Below the pieces are notes generated by a model. That model did no database searches. It was not told where the DNA came from and was given only the letters and a program-made list of their open reading frames with translations. The position numbers and the translations under genes are program-made. Below, in pieces: positions 1 through 9,039 of a stretch of DNA of 64,000 nt; within the stretch, counting starts at the first letter, position 1, and each line of letters begins with the position of its first letter. The DNA is from Microbacterium luteolum (GTDB lineage: Bacteria; Actinomycetota; Actinomycetes; Actinomycetales; Microbacteriaceae), in the NCBI RefSeq assembly GCF_039533965.1, contig NZ_BAAAUN010000001.1, positions 930,001 to 994,000 of the forward strand, written 5' to 3'.

Positions 1-1234
1 CCTGGAGCTTGCCGCTGTCGACCGTCACCTCGTCGCCGACGGTCGGCACCCGCTCGAGCACGCTCATGACGTACCCGCCGACCGTGTCGTACACATCCCC
101 TTCGGGAACCACGACTCCGGCGCGGCTGCGCAGCTCGTCAGGACGCAGCTCGCCCGGGAACATGATGCCGTCGCGCCCCCGGACGATGCCGGCTCTGGTG
201 CGGTCGTGCTCGTCGGAGACCTCGCCGACGAGCTCCTCGATGAGGTCCTCGAGGGTCACGAGACCCGCCGTTCCGCCGTACTCGTCGACGACGATGGCGA
301 GCTGATAGCCGCGAGCGCGGAGCTCGGAGATGAGACCGTCGACGTGCACGGTCTCAGGGACGCGGAGCGCATCGGTCGCGAGAGCGCCGACGGGGACCTC
401 GGCGCGCCGTTCGCGAGGCACTGAGATCGCCGCCTTCAGGTGCACGACGCCCGAGATGTCGTCGAGGTCGTCGTCGTAGACCGGGAAACGACTGTGTCCG
501 GTGCGGCGCGCCAGCTGGATGACGTCATCGGCGGAGTCGCCCGCGGCGAGCGCATGCATGCTCGGCCGGGCGGTCATGACATCGGCGGCGCTGAGGCGGG
601 AGAAGGTGAGCGTGCGGTCGAGCAGGCTGGCCGTGTCGGCCTCGAGCAGCCCGGCGTTGGCCGAGCGACGGACGAGCGAGGAGAGCTCCTCCGCGCTGCG
701 TGCGCCGGAGAGCTCCTCCTTCGGCTCGATGCCCATGCTGCGCAGCACGCCGTTCGCGCTGCCGTTGAGCACGACGACGGCCGGCTTGAAGATCGCCGTG
801 AAGGCGACCTGGAAGGGGATGACGAGCTTGGCGGTCTGCCGCGGCAGCGCCAGGGCGAAGTTCTTCGGGACGAGCTCGCCGAGGATCATCGACAGCACCG
901 TGGCGACCAGCATCGCGACGATCGTGGCGATCGGGGCGACGGCCGCCTCGGGGATGCTCCAGGCGACGAACGTCGGGCGGAGCAGGTTCGACAGCGCAGG
1001 CTCCATCGTGTAACCCGTGAGGAGCGTCGTCAGGGTGATGCCGAGCTGCGCGGACGAGAGATGCGTCGACGTGTGCTTGAGCGCGCTGATCGTGAGCGAG
1101 AGCCGGGATTCGCCTCGTGCCTGACGCGCCTCGAGATCGGCACGGTCGAGATTGACCAGCGCGAACTCGCTCGCGACGAAGAGGCCGGTGCCGACCGTGA
1201 GCAGGAGCCCCACGCCCAACATGATGTAGTCCAT
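1..1234 (-). CDS. CNNM/CorC-family membrane protein with CBS domains (3' end cut by window edge)
   Basis: Reading leftward from ATG at 1234 gives 411 codons without a stop, so the C-terminus lies outside the window. The N-terminal third is a DUF21/CNNM membrane domain starting with a hydrophobic helix and containing GELVPKNFAL. Two CBS modules follow at roughly residues 210-340 (one begins VMTARPSMHAL), then the start of a CorC_HlyC domain (GGYVMSVLERVPTVGDEV). Proteins of this family are membrane Mg/Co transport-related proteins, often mislabelled hemolysins. guaB1 lies 111 bases upstream on the same strand, and in mycobacteria guaB1 is also followed by CNNM genes. The start has a good Shine-Dalgarno (AGAGGAA), which lies inside overlapping inverted repeats. 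Family assignment is firm; the transported ion is not. Confidence 0.9.
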   Translation of the reverse strand, partial: MDYIMLGVGLLLTVGTGLFVASEFALVNLDRADLEARQARGESRLSLTISALKHTSTHLSSAQLGITLTTLLTGYTMEPALSNLLRPTFVAWSIPEAAVAPIATIVAMLVATVLSMILGELVPKNFALALPRQTAKLVIPFQVAFTAIFKPAVVVLNGSANGVLRSMGIEPKEELSGARSAEELSSLVRRSANAGLLEADTASLLDRTLTFSRLSAADVMTARPSMHALAAGDSADDVIQLARRTGHSRFPVYDDDLDDISGVVHLKAAISVPRERRAEVPVGALATDALRVPETVHVDGLISELRARGYQLAIVVDEYGGTAGLVTLEDLIEELVGEVSDEHDRTRAGIVRGRDGIMFPGELRPDELRSRAGVVVPEGDVYDTVGGYVMSVLERVPTVGDEVTVDSGKLQ

Positions 1235-1235
1235 C

Positions 1236-1260
1236 AGAGGTTCCTCTCCGGTGAGAGAGG
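1236..1260 (-). promoter_or_regulatory. Inverted repeats over the ribosome binding site of the CNNM gene
   Basis: AGAGG-TT-CCTCT (1236-1247) and CCTCTC with GAGAGG (1243-1248 and 1255-1260) share one arm, so the two hairpins exclude each other. The shared arm carries the Shine-Dalgarno of the gene starting at 1234. This could modulate translation, but no ligand or regulator can be named. Confidence 0.3.
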
Positions 1261-1345
1261 CGGACAGTGGGGCGATGTACTGCAACTGGGAGGGTCGTCC
1301 ATTATGCCGACGATTCTACAGAACCCGGCAGGGAGTGCGACTCGG

Positions 1346-2800
1346 CTACCAGCTGACCGGCAGGGCCTTGCCCTCCTCGTAGCCCGCGGCCGACTGCAGA
1401 CCCACGAGAGCCCGGTCGTGGAACTCCGGCACCGATGATGCGCCGGCATAGGTGAACGACGAGCGCACGCCCGAGGTGATCATGTCGAGCAGGTCCTCCA
1501 GCCCGGGGCGGAGCGGGTCCAGGTAGATCTTCGACGAGGAGATCCCCTCGGCGAAGAGTTCCTTCCGGGCACGCTCGTACGCGTCCAGACGGCCGAAGCG
1601 TGCCTGCACCGCCTTGGTCGAAGCCATCCCCCACGATTCCTTGAAGATGCGCCCTTCGGCATCGCGCTGCAGCTCCCCCGGTGCCTCGATCGTGCCGGCG
1701 AACCAGGAGCCCACCATGACGGATGCCGCGCCGGCGGCGAGAGCGAGCGCCACGTCGCGCGGGTAGCGCACCCCGCCGTCGGCCCAGACATGCGCGCCGA
1801 GTTCCCGTGCCGCCTGCGCCGTCTCGAGCACGGCGGAGAACTGCGGCCGGCCGACCGCCGTCATCATGCGCGTCGTACACATCGCACCGGGACCGACTCC
1901 GACCTTGAGGATCGTGGCGCCCGCATCGACGAGATCGCGCACCCCGTCGGCGGTGACGATGTTGCCGGCCACGATCGGCAGTCCCAGGTCGAGGTCGGCG
2001 ACCGCGCGCAGCGCGCGCAGCATCCCCTCCTGGTGCCCGTGGGCCGTGTCGACCACCAGCACGTCGACGCCCGCACCGGCGAGCGCCTTCGCTTTGGCGG
2101 CCACGTCGCCGTTGATGCCGACGGCGGCCGCGACGACCAGGCGGCCGTCGGCGTCGAGGGCCGGACGGTAGAGCGTGGAGCGCAGGGCGGTACGTGCACT
2201 CAGCGTGCCGACCAGGTGGCCGTGGTGGATCACCGTCACCATCTCGACTGCCGCGTCGGTGATGACGTCGAACGCGTGCCGTTCCGAGCCGATGTCCTCC
2301 GCATCGATCGACGGGACGCCGCTGTGCACGAGGTCGCCCAGCTGTGCATCCGGGAGCGCCGTCGCCAGCCTCGTCGCCGGAAGGATGCCGAGCACATCGC
2401 CCACCTCGATCGGAGAACCTCCGCGCGCCACGACGATTCCGTGCCCGGCGGTGGGAGGCAGGAGCCGGAGCGCGTCGGCGACGGACGCCTCCGGCGGGAG
2501 CACGATCGGCGTGTCCCAGAGCACCGGCTGCGCCTTCACGTCGCGGATCGCGGCATCCAGGTCCTGCAGCGGCAGATCCTGCGGGAGCACGCCGAGGCCG
2601 CCGCGCCGTGCGAGCACGGCCGCGAGACGCGGACCGGTGACCGAGTTCATGTTCGAGGCGACCAGGGGCAGCGTCGCCGGGGTGCCGTCCTGCGGCGCGA
2701 GGTCGACCTGGAGCCGGCTGGTCACCGCGGATCGGCGCGGAACCAGGAAGACGTCCGAATAGGTCAGATCGACGGTCGGCTGCGCACCTGAGAAGTTCAT
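1346..2800 (-). CDS. guaB1: GuaB1-type IMP dehydrogenase/GMP reductase family protein
   Basis: A 484-residue TIM-barrel enzyme of the IMPDH/GMPR family with an inserted CBS pair (about residues 95-205). The active-site loop is visible as [14 protein letters not shown] around residue 300, with the nucleophilic cysteine, and phosphate-binding glycines follow ([10 protein letters not shown]). The mycobacterial GuaB1 (Rv1843c type) has been reported to act as a GMP reductase rather than an IMP dehydrogenase, so purine interconversion (GMP to IMP) is the best functional guess. The start [17 protein letters not shown] was chosen because family similarity begins there and TACCGT lies six bases upstream; an upstream extension of 42 codons is possible but looks non-coding. 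The gene is divergent from kgd and upstream of the CNNM gene. Confidence 0.88.
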   Translation of the reverse strand: MNFSGAQPTVDLTYSDVFLVPRRSAVTSRLQVDLAPQDGTPATLPLVASNMNSVTGPRLAAVLARRGGLGVLPQDLPLQDLDAAIRDVKAQPVLWDTPIVLPPEASVADALRLLPPTAGHGIVVARGGSPIEVGDVLGILPATRLATALPDAQLGDLVHSGVPSIDAEDIGSERHAFDVITDAAVEMVTVIHHGHLVGTLSARTALRSTLYRPALDADGRLVVAAAVGINGDVAAKAKALAGAGVDVLVVDTAHGHQEGMLRALRAVADLDLGLPIVAGNIVTADGVRDLVDAGATILKVGVGPGAMCTTRMMTAVGRPQFSAVLETAQAARELGAHVWADGGVRYPRDVALALAAGAASVMVGSWFAGTIEAPGELQRDAEGRIFKESWGMASTKAVQARFGRLDAYERARKELFAEGISSSKIYLDPLRPGLEDLLDMITSGVRSSFTYAGASSVPEFHDRALVGLQSAAGYEEGKALPVSW

Positions 2801-2806
2801 GACTCC

Positions 2807-2812
2807 ACGGTA
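2807..2812 (-). promoter_or_regulatory. -10 element (TACCGT) placing guaB1 transcript start at its ATG
   Basis: TACCGT on the minus strand ends six bases before the guaB1 ATG, the spacing expected for a leaderless mRNA. No convincing -35 is visible. Confidence 0.5.
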
Positions 2813-2868
2813 CTCAGATCGCCGCGCGGTCGGCACACGGCTTCGACGATTGCCGGGGCGAAACACGT

Positions 2869-2874
2869 TAGGCT
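2869..2874 (+). promoter_or_regulatory. Candidate -10 (TAGGCT) for kgd
   Basis: TAGGCT in the guaB1-kgd intergenic region would start transcription near 2881 and leave a leader of about 80 bases before the GTG at 2962. The assignment rests only on the hexamer and its position. Confidence 0.35.
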
Positions 2875-2961
2875 TGACAGTCGAGAGTGTGCGGACCCGG
2901 GCGCATCCTGCGCCGTCGTCTTGCACCAGAGTGCTTCAGCGATGAAAGAGGGCGATACAGC

Positions 2962-5900
2962 GTGTCGAACCAGGTGACCGGCGTCGGGGGCGACGGGGGG
3001 TTCGGAGCCAATTCCTGGCTCGTCGAAGAGCTCTACGAGCAGTTCAAGGAGAACCGCGACTCCGTCGACAAGGAGTGGTGGCCGGTACTGGAGAAGTACC
3101 ACACGGACACCGCCGGCTCCGCGGCTCCAGCAGCCGCACCTGCGGCTCCCACCGACACGGCGGCGCACCCCGTCACGGCACCGATCCCGGTGATCGGCTC
3201 TCAGCCGGTGGCGCGCACGACCACCAAGCCTGCTGCCACGGCACCGATCCCGGCCCAGGCGCCAAAGCCCGAGGCGAAGGAAGCGGTCGACGCCGCCGAA
3301 GAGGACAAGGTCACCCCGCTCCGCGGCCTGCCGAAGACCCTCGCCGCGAACATGGACGAGTCCCTGACCGTCCCGACCGCGACCAGCGTGCGGACGATCC
3401 CGGCGAAGCTGCTGATCGACAACCGCATCGTCATCAACAACCACATGGCCCGTACGCGCGGCGGCAAGGTCAGCTTCACCCACCTCATCGGCTGGGCGCT
3501 GATCCGCACGCTCGACGAGTTCCGCAGTCAGAACGTCTTCTACGCCGAGATCGACGGCAAGCCGTCCGTCGTCGCCCCCGCCCACGTGAACCTGGGCATC
3601 GCGATCGACCTGCCCAAGCCCGACGGCACGCGCGCGCTCATGGTGCCGAGCATCAAGCGCGCCGACACCATGAGCTTCAGCGAGTACCTCGTCGCCTACG
3701 AGGATCTCGTCACGCGCGCCCGCAACAACAAGCTCACCGCGGCGGATTTCCAGGGCACCACGGTGTCGCTGACGAACCCCGGCGGCATCGGCACCGTCCA
3801 CTCGGTCCCGCGTCTGATGAAGGGCCAGGGCTGCATCATCGGCGCCGGCGCCCTCGAGTACCCGGCCGAGTTCCAGGGCGCGAGCGACAAGACGCTGAAC
3901 GAGCTCGCGATCGGCAAGACGATCACCCTCACGAGCACGTACGACCACCGCGTCATCCAGGGAGCCGGCTCCGGCGAGTTCCTCAAGAAGGTGCACGAGC
4001 TGCTCATCGGGCAGCGCGGCTTCTACGACGACCTCTTCGCCGCCCTCCGCATCCCGTACGCGCCGATCCGCTGGAACCCTGACATCGCTGTCGACCTCGC
4101 CGAGCGCGTCGACAAGCAGTCCCGTGTGCAGGAGCTCATCAACTCGTTCCGCGTGCGCGGCCACCTGATGGCCGACATCGACCCGCTCGAGTACGTGCAG
4201 CGCTCGCACCCCGACCTCGAGATCGAGAGCCACGGACTCACGTTCTGGGACCTCGACCGCGAATTCGTCACCGGCGGCTTCGGCGGCCGTCGCGTCGCGA
4301 AGCTGCGCGACATCCTCGGTGTGCTCCGCGACTCCTACTGCCGCACGCTCGGCATCGAGTACATGCACATCCAGGACCCGGAGCAGCGTCGCTGGTTCCA
4401 GGAGAAGGTCGAGGTCAAGTACCAGAAGCCCGGCCACGACGAGCAGCTGCGGGTGCTCCGCAAGCTGAACGAGGCCGAGGCCTTCGAGACCTTCCTGCAG
4501 ACGAAGTTCGTCGGCCAGAAGCGGTTCTCGCTCGAGGGTGGCGAATCGCTCATCCCCCTGCTCGACGAGGTCCTGCAGGGTGCGGCGACCGCCGGACTCG
4601 AGGGCGCCGCGATCGGCATGGCCCACCGCGGCCGCCTGAACGTGCTCACGAACATCGCCGGCAAGACGTACGGCCAGGTGTTCCGCGAGTTCGAGGGAAC
4701 GCAGACGCCGGGCAACCAGCGCGGTTCCGGCGACGTGAAGTACCACCTGGGCACCGAGGGCACGTTCGTCGCCGACGACGGCTCCGAGCTGCCGGTGTAC
4801 CTCGCCGCGAACCCCTCGCACCTCGAGACGGTCGACGGAGTGCTCGAGGGCATCGTCCGCGCCAAGCAGGACCGCAAGCCCATCGGCACGTTCGCCTGGC
4901 TGCCGATCCTCGTGCACGGCGACGCGGCCTTCGCCGGCCAGGGCGTCGTGGTCGAGACCCTGCAGATGTCGCAGCTGCGCGGCTACCGCACCGGCGGCAC
5001 CATCCACGTGGTCGTCAACAACCAGGTCGGCTTCACCACGTCGACCAACGACGGACGCACCTCGGTCTACGCGACGGATGTCGCCAAGACGATCCAGGCG
5101 CCGGTGTTCCACGTGAACGGCGACGACCCCGAGGGCGTCATCCACGTCGCACAGCTCGCGTTCGAGTACCGCGAGCGCTTCCACCGCGACGTCGTCATCG
5201 ACCTCGTCTGCTACCGCCGACGCGGTCACAACGAGGGCGACGACCCCTCGATGACGCAGCCCCTGATGACGGACCTCATCCAGGCGAAGCGCTCGGTCCG
5301 CAAGCTCTACACCGAATCGCTCGTCGGCCGCGGTGACATCACCGAGCAGGAGTACGACGAGGCGAAGGCCGACTTCCAGAACCGCCTGGAGATCGCGTTC
5401 GCCGAGACGCATGCGGCCGAGACCGGCGCGACGCCGATCGCTCCCGATCTGCTCCCGGTCGAGGAGCAGGTCGGCGCTCCCGACATCACCGGCGTGCCGA
5501 GCGAGGTCATCCAGCTGATCGGCGATGCCTTCGTGAACAAGCCCGAGGGCTTCACGGTGCACCAGAAGATCCAGCAGCTGCTCGACAAGCGTCTCGACAT
5601 GAGCCGCAACGGCGGCATCGACTGGGGCTTCGGCGAACTGCTCGCGTTCGGCTCGCTGCTCGTCGAGGGAACGCCCGTGCGCTTCGCCGGACAGGATGCA
5701 CGACGCGGCACGTTCGTGCAGCGTCACGCCACCCTGCACGACCGCGCGAACGGCCAGGAATGGCTGCCGCTGTCGAACCTCTCCGACGCGCAGGGACGCT
5801 TCTTCATCTACGACTCCCTTCTCAGCGAGTACGCCGCCCTCGGCTTCGAGTACGGCTACTCTGTGGAGGCGCCGGAGGCGCTGGTGCTGTGGGAGGCGCA

Positions 5901-6642
5901 GTTCGGCGACTTCGTCAACGGCGCGCAGTCGGTCATCGACGAATACATCTCCGCCGCGGAGCAGAAGTGGGGACAGCAGTCCAGCGTGACGCTGCTCCTC
6001 CCCCACGGCTACGAGGGCCAGGGACCGGACCACTCCTCGGCCCGCATCGAGCGCTTCCTGCAGCTGTGCGCGCAGGACAACATGATCGTCTCGCGTCCCT
6101 CGACCCCGGCGTCGTACTTCCACCTGCTGCGCCGTCAGGCCTACGCCCGTCCGCGCAAGCCGCTGATCGTGTTCACGCCGAAGGCGATGCTGCGACTCCG
6201 CGGTGCGACGAGCCCTGTCGAGGCCTTCACGCAGGGCCGGTTCGAGCCGGTGATCGACGACCACCGCGATCTCGACCGCGGCGCCGTCAAGCGCGTTCTC
6301 GTGCACTCGGGCAAGGTCCACTGGGACCTTCGCGCCGACCTCGAGAAGAACCCGAACCCGGAGATCGCCCTGGTCCGGCTCGAGCAGCTGTACCCGACGC
6401 CGATCGACGAGCTCAAGGCCATCACCGACTCGTACCCGAACGCCGAGCTGGTGTGGGTACAGGAGGAGCCGGAGAACCAGGGCGCCTGGCCGTTCCTGGC
6501 CCTCGCGTTCGCCGATGTGCCCGGCGACCGCTCGTTCCGCCCCGTGGCGCGCGCGGCCTCCGCGTCGCCCGCGACCGGCTCCTCGAAGGTTCACGCCGCC
6601 GAACAGGCGAAGCTGCTGCGTGAGGCTCTCACGCTCGGCTGA
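2962..6642 (+). CDS. kgd: Multifunctional 2-oxoglutarate metabolism enzyme (2-oxoglutarate decarboxylase / dehydrogenase E1-E2)
   Basis: A 1226-residue protein close in length to mycobacterial Kgd (about 1230). Order of parts: N-terminal helical segment (GFGANSWLVEELYEQFKEN), Ala/Pro-rich linker to about residue 115, E2-like acyltransferase core with the catalytic motif DHRVIQGA near residue 328, then the thiamine-diphosphate E1 half with HRGRLNVL near residue 555 and the NGDDPEGV region. There is no lipoyl domain, as usual for this actinobacterial fusion, which joins the TCA cycle as part of a mixed pyruvate/2-oxoglutarate dehydrogenase complex. In Mycobacterium and Corynebacterium it is inhibited by an unphosphorylated FHA protein (GarA/OdhI). 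The start is GTG at 2962 with AGAGGG upstream; the open frame extends further 5' without family features. Confidence 0.97.
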   Translation: MSNQVTGVGGDGGFGANSWLVEELYEQFKENRDSVDKEWWPVLEKYHTDTAGSAAPAAAPAAPTDTAAHPVTAPIPVIGSQPVARTTTKPAATAPIPAQAPKPEAKEAVDAAEEDKVTPLRGLPKTLAANMDESLTVPTATSVRTIPAKLLIDNRIVINNHMARTRGGKVSFTHLIGWALIRTLDEFRSQNVFYAEIDGKPSVVAPAHVNLGIAIDLPKPDGTRALMVPSIKRADTMSFSEYLVAYEDLVTRARNNKLTAADFQGTTVSLTNPGGIGTVHSVPRLMKGQGCIIGAGALEYPAEFQGASDKTLNELAIGKTITLTSTYDHRVIQGAGSGEFLKKVHELLIGQRGFYDDLFAALRIPYAPIRWNPDIAVDLAERVDKQSRVQELINSFRVRGHLMADIDPLEYVQRSHPDLEIESHGLTFWDLDREFVTGGFGGRRVAKLRDILGVLRDSYCRTLGIEYMHIQDPEQRRWFQEKVEVKYQKPGHDEQLRVLRKLNEAEAFETFLQTKFVGQKRFSLEGGESLIPLLDEVLQGAATAGLEGAAIGMAHRGRLNVLTNIAGKTYGQVFREFEGTQTPGNQRGSGDVKYHLGTEGTFVADDGSELPVYLAANPSHLETVDGVLEGIVRAKQDRKPIGTFAWLPILVHGDAAFAGQGVVVETLQMSQLRGYRTGGTIHVVVNNQVGFTTSTNDGRTSVYATDVAKTIQAPVFHVNGDDPEGVIHVAQLAFEYRERFHRDVVIDLVCYRRRGHNEGDDPSMTQPLMTDLIQAKRSVRKLYTESLVGRGDITEQEYDEAKADFQNRLEIAFAETHAAETGATPIAPDLLPVEEQVGAPDITGVPSEVIQLIGDAFVNKPEGFTVHQKIQQLLDKRLDMSRNGGIDWGFGELLAFGSLLVEGTPVRFAGQDARRGTFVQRHATLHDRANGQEWLPLSNLSDAQGRFFIYDSLLSEYAALGFEYGYSVEAPEALVLWEAQFGDFVNGAQSVIDEYISAAEQKWGQQSSVTLLLPHGYEGQGPDHSSARIERFLQLCAQDNMIVSRPSTPASYFHLLRRQAYARPRKPLIVFTPKAMLRLRGATSPVEAFTQGRFEPVIDDHRDLDRGAVKRVLVHSGKVHWDLRADLEKNPNPEIALVRLEQLYPTPIDELKAITDSYPNAELVWVQEEPENQGAWPFLALAFADVPGDRSFRPVARAASASPATGSSKVHAAEQAKLLREALTLG

Positions 6643-6656
6643 GCCGACCCCGACGA

Positions 6657-6692
6657 AGAAGGCGCCCCGACCTCACGGTCGGGGCGCCTTCT
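6657..6692. terminator. Bidirectional intrinsic terminator between kgd and the eis-like gene
   Basis: A 16-base-pair perfect stem (left arm 6657-6672, right arm 6677-6692) with a TCAC loop separates two convergent genes. The A-rich and T-rich bases at the outer ends of the arms fit termination from both sides. Confidence 0.85.
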
Positions 6693-6709
6693 CGTGTCAG
6701 AGGGTCGGA

Positions 6710-8011
6710 TCAGTACCAGATGTCGAGCGACGGCACCGGGAACGCGACGAGTGCGCGGTCGAGGGCCTCGACGGCCGCGGCATCCGCCGTGATCAGCCCT
6801 GCGCCGTGCAGCGTGGCTGCTCGCACCCCACCGCTGTAGAGCGAGGAGAGCGCGGAGACGTCGAGAGTGATGTCGATCTCCGCATCGGTGACGGCCTCCA
6901 CGGTCGCCCCGCCCGAGGCGTCCGCGCGCAGTCGCCAATCGCCTGCCGCGAAGCCCAGAGAGTCCTCGACGCGGAGGACGAGGTCGACCGGAGCCGAGAA
7001 CCGTCGGGCGGTGAACGCGGTCGGCAGGTCGAGGATGCGCAGCCAGCCGTGATCATGCACGACCTGCGTCACGCCGCGCGGATCCGACACCAGCCACGGC
7101 AGCGGATCGTCGAGCGGCCGGAGATCGGCGGTGACCTCATCCACGAGGTCGTGCTGCAGTGCGAAACGCCAGAGTGCCGCTACCGCGTCCGGTGTCTCAG
7201 CGACGAGGAGCCCGATGTCGAGCCGGAAGCGGAACGAGTCGCCCTTCTCGTTCAGCGTGTAGGCGAGCGCGCCGCGGAGTTCACCCGCGTCGTCGAGGAA
7301 GCGGACCCCTCGCGCCTTGTCGCGGTCCTGACCCGCCGGCGACGCGCCGGAGAGGCCCTCCCAGCGGCCCTGCCAACCGGGGATGCGCCCGGCAACGCCC
7401 CGACGCGCACGCTCGTGCACAGTGCCGATGTCGGCGGCCAGCGTCTCGCGGTCGACGTACTCGACGCGTCCGGACGGAGTCGCGCCGCCCCACCCGGCGC
7501 GACGGGTGTCGATGGTGAGATGCGCGACCGGGATCGCGGAGCCGAATCCGTAGCGACCGTAGATCGTCGCCTCGGAGACGGTGAGACCGGCCATCGGAAC
7601 GCCCGCAGAGGCGGCGGCACGGAGCTCACCCTCGAGCAGCGACCGGGCGATGCCGCGACGCCGATGAGTGGCGGCGACCGTCACCATGCTGATGGCCCAC
7701 ATGTCGAGCTCGCCACCGCCGGGGACGGTGAGCGGCGTCACCCAGGCGTTGGTGGTCGCCACCGGGAGCGCGGTCGCCGGAGCACCGGGTTCGTAGACCC
7801 CGATGTTGCGTCGCTGGGCGAAGGTCTTCCTGCCCTGGGCGAGCGACTCCGCATTCGGCTCGGCTCCGAGGAACCCTCGGTCCGCGGCCCGCTGGAACCC
7901 GTTCGCTGTCTCGTCGACCGTGAGATCGACGATGCGGTAGTCGAGTCCCGCGGCGCTCAGTCGCTCGGTCGAGGTGGGGTCGGCGGGCACGTCACGTGCA
8001 TCGGTGGTCAT
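6710..8011 (-). CDS. Eis-like GNAT acetyltransferase
   Basis: A 433-residue protein with the Eis layout: N-terminal GNAT domain with the acetyl-CoA site VTVAATHRRRGIARSLL near residues 110-125, a second divergent GNAT-like domain, and a C-terminal SCP2-type domain ending in an aromatic residue (SLDIWY), as in Eis where the C-terminal carboxylate takes part in catalysis. Mycobacterial Eis acetylates amines including aminoglycosides; the native substrate here is unknown. The start MTTDARDV has TAGGCT six bases upstream and no Shine-Dalgarno, so the mRNA is probably leaderless. It ends against kgd and lies 33 bases downstream of rshA. Confidence 0.88.
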   Translation of the reverse strand: MTTDARDVPADPTSTERLSAAGLDYRIVDLTVDETANGFQRAADRGFLGAEPNAESLAQGRKTFAQRRNIGVYEPGAPATALPVATTNAWVTPLTVPGGGELDMWAISMVTVAATHRRRGIARSLLEGELRAAASAGVPMAGLTVSEATIYGRYGFGSAIPVAHLTIDTRRAGWGGATPSGRVEYVDRETLAADIGTVHERARRGVAGRIPGWQGRWEGLSGASPAGQDRDKARGVRFLDDAGELRGALAYTLNEKGDSFRFRLDIGLLVAETPDAVAALWRFALQHDLVDEVTADLRPLDDPLPWLVSDPRGVTQVVHDHGWLRILDLPTAFTARRFSAPVDLVLRVEDSLGFAAGDWRLRADASGGATVEAVTDAEIDITLDVSALSSLYSGGVRAATLHGAGLITADAAAVEALDRALVAFPVPSLDIWY

Positions 8012-8017
8012 CGATCC

Positions 8018-8023
8018 AGCCTA
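8018..8023 (-). promoter_or_regulatory. -10 element (TAGGCT) for the eis-like gene
   Basis: TAGGCT followed by six bases and ATG; fits a leaderless transcript separate from the sigH-rshA mRNA. Confidence 0.5.
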
Positions 8024-8044
8024 CCGACGGCCTCCGACGGATCG

Positions 8045-8290
8045 TCAGTGCTGAGAGGCCTGGACCTCGCGGAGGCGGGCGAAAACCTGATCGCGCAGCT
8101 GCTCGGGAGCCGTCTCCTTGCAGGCGCGGGCCACGACCTCGGTGAGCGTCGTGGCGACGAGCGCCTCGTCTCGGCACGACGCGCAGTTCTCGAGATGCTC
8201 CCGGATCTCGGTGTGCTCGGTCTTGCACACCTCGTTGCGGAGGTACTCCTCCAGATCCTGACGGGCCTTGTCGCAGCCGCAGTCGCTCAT
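8045..8290 (-). CDS. rshA: Zinc-binding anti-sigma factor (RshA/RsrA type)
   Basis: An 81-residue soluble protein with the ZAS motif H-x3-C-x2-C (EHLENCASC, residues about 31-39) plus an N-terminal CGC. In the RsrA/RshA family these residues bind zinc, and disulfide formation releases the partner sigma factor, so this is a thiol-redox switch. Its ATG overlaps the sigH stop codon by four bases (ATGA), giving translational coupling and equal supply of sigma and anti-sigma. AGGAG is well placed in the last sigH codons. The order aroA / sigH-rshA matches mycobacteria. Confidence 0.93.
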   Translation of the reverse strand: MSDCGCDKARQDLEEYLRNEVCKTEHTEIREHLENCASCRDEALVATTLTEVVARACKETAPEQLRDQVFARLREVQASQH

Positions 8291-8949
8291 TTCGTGCTCC
8301 TCGTGTCAGCCGCGGCGATGCCTCGCTCCGCGGCGTAGTCTGCCAGCAGCTCCCGCAGCATCCGCCTGCCACGGTGCAGGCGGCTCATCACGGTGCCGAT
8401 GGGGGTCTTCATGATGTCGGCGATCTCCTGGTACGCGAATCCCTCGACATCGGCGAAGTACACCGCCAGTCGGAAGTCCTCGGGCACCGCCTGGAGAGCA
8501 TCCTTGACGACGGAGGCCGGCATGCGGTCGATCGCCTCGGCCTCGGCTGAACGACCGTGCGTCGCGGTCGTCGACTCGGCGCCGCCCAGCTGCCAGTCCT
8601 CGAGCTCGTCGATCGTGCCCTGGTAGGGCTCGCGCTGCCGCTTGCGGTAGATGTTGATGTACGTGTTCGTCAGGATGCGGTACAGCCACGCCTTGAGGTT
8701 GGTGCCCTGCGAGAAGGTCGCCCAGGAGCCGTACGCCTTCACGAACGTCTCCTGCACGAGGTCGGCGGCGTCGGCCGGGTTGCGCGTCATGCGCATCGCG
8801 GCGGCGTAGAGCTGATCCATGAAGGGGATCGCCTGCTCCTCGAATTCGCGCCGAGGGTCGCCGACGGTCTCTGCGGTTGCGGTGTCATCCATCACCGGCC
8901 AGTCTAGGCCGCTGATGTCCAGCGTCTCGCGTTCCAGCGTGCCCAGCAT
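8287..8949 (-). CDS. sigH: ECF RNA polymerase sigma factor, SigH/SigR group
   Basis: A 220-residue group-4 sigma factor. Region 2 is visible as [20 protein letters not shown] and [20 protein letters not shown], region 4 as the helix-turn-helix [20 protein letters not shown]. It lies directly upstream of its ZAS anti-sigma factor. SigH/SigR controls the disulfide and heat stress regulon. The ATG at 8949 has a strong AAGGAG five bases upstream, so the longer N-terminus starting [11 protein letters not shown] is preferred over the internal [10 protein letters not shown] perfect GGAAT-N18-GTT promoter lies upstream, so the operon should activate its own transcription. Confidence 0.95.
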   Translation of the reverse strand: MLGTLERETLDISGLDWPVMDDTATAETVGDPRREFEEQAIPFMDQLYAAAMRMTRNPADAADLVQETFVKAYGSWATFSQGTNLKAWLYRILTNTYINIYRKRQREPYQGTIDELEDWQLGGAESTTATHGRSAEAEAIDRMPASVVKDALQAVPEDFRLAVYFADVEGFAYQEIADIMKTPIGTVMSRLHRGRRMLRELLADYAAERGIAAADTRSTK

Positions 8950-9004
8950 GCACTCTCCTTCTCGGCAGACGCCCGCGCCTTCACGCGGCGGGCATCCTGT
9001 TCAC

Positions 9005-9010
9005 TAAAGT
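9005..9010 (+). promoter_or_regulatory. Candidate -10 (TAAAGT) for aroA
   Basis: TAAAGT ends eight bases before the aroA ATG, so the transcript would have almost no leader. It overlaps the region where the divergent sigH transcript should begin, so the two promoters may interfere. Confidence 0.4.
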
Positions 9011-9013
9011 GAG

Positions 9014-9039
9014 AACCAATGAGCGCGAACAGGTATTCC
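9014..9039 (-). promoter_or_regulatory. SigH/SigR-type autoregulatory promoter (GGAAT-N18-GTT) for sigH-rshA
   Basis: On the minus strand GGAAT (9039-9035), exactly 18 bases, then GTT (9016-9014). This equals the known SigR/SigH consensus GGAAT-N18/19-GTT, and predicts a start near 9006-9008, about 58 bases before the sigH ATG. The -35 lies inside codons 6-7 of divergent aroA and the -10 overlaps the bases just before the aroA ATG. Confidence 0.8.

Noticed and set aside
440..1438. A 332-codon open frame on the plus strand across the CNNM gene
   Set aside because: The minus-strand reading gives clean CNNM and CBS domains, while this frame is Arg/Glu-rich and spans the intergenic region.
2797..6594. 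A 1265-codon open frame antisense to kgd
   Set aside because: It mirrors kgd codon by codon in very GC-rich DNA and its product is Arg/Glu/Val/Leu-rich without any domain. kgd is unmistakable on the other strand.
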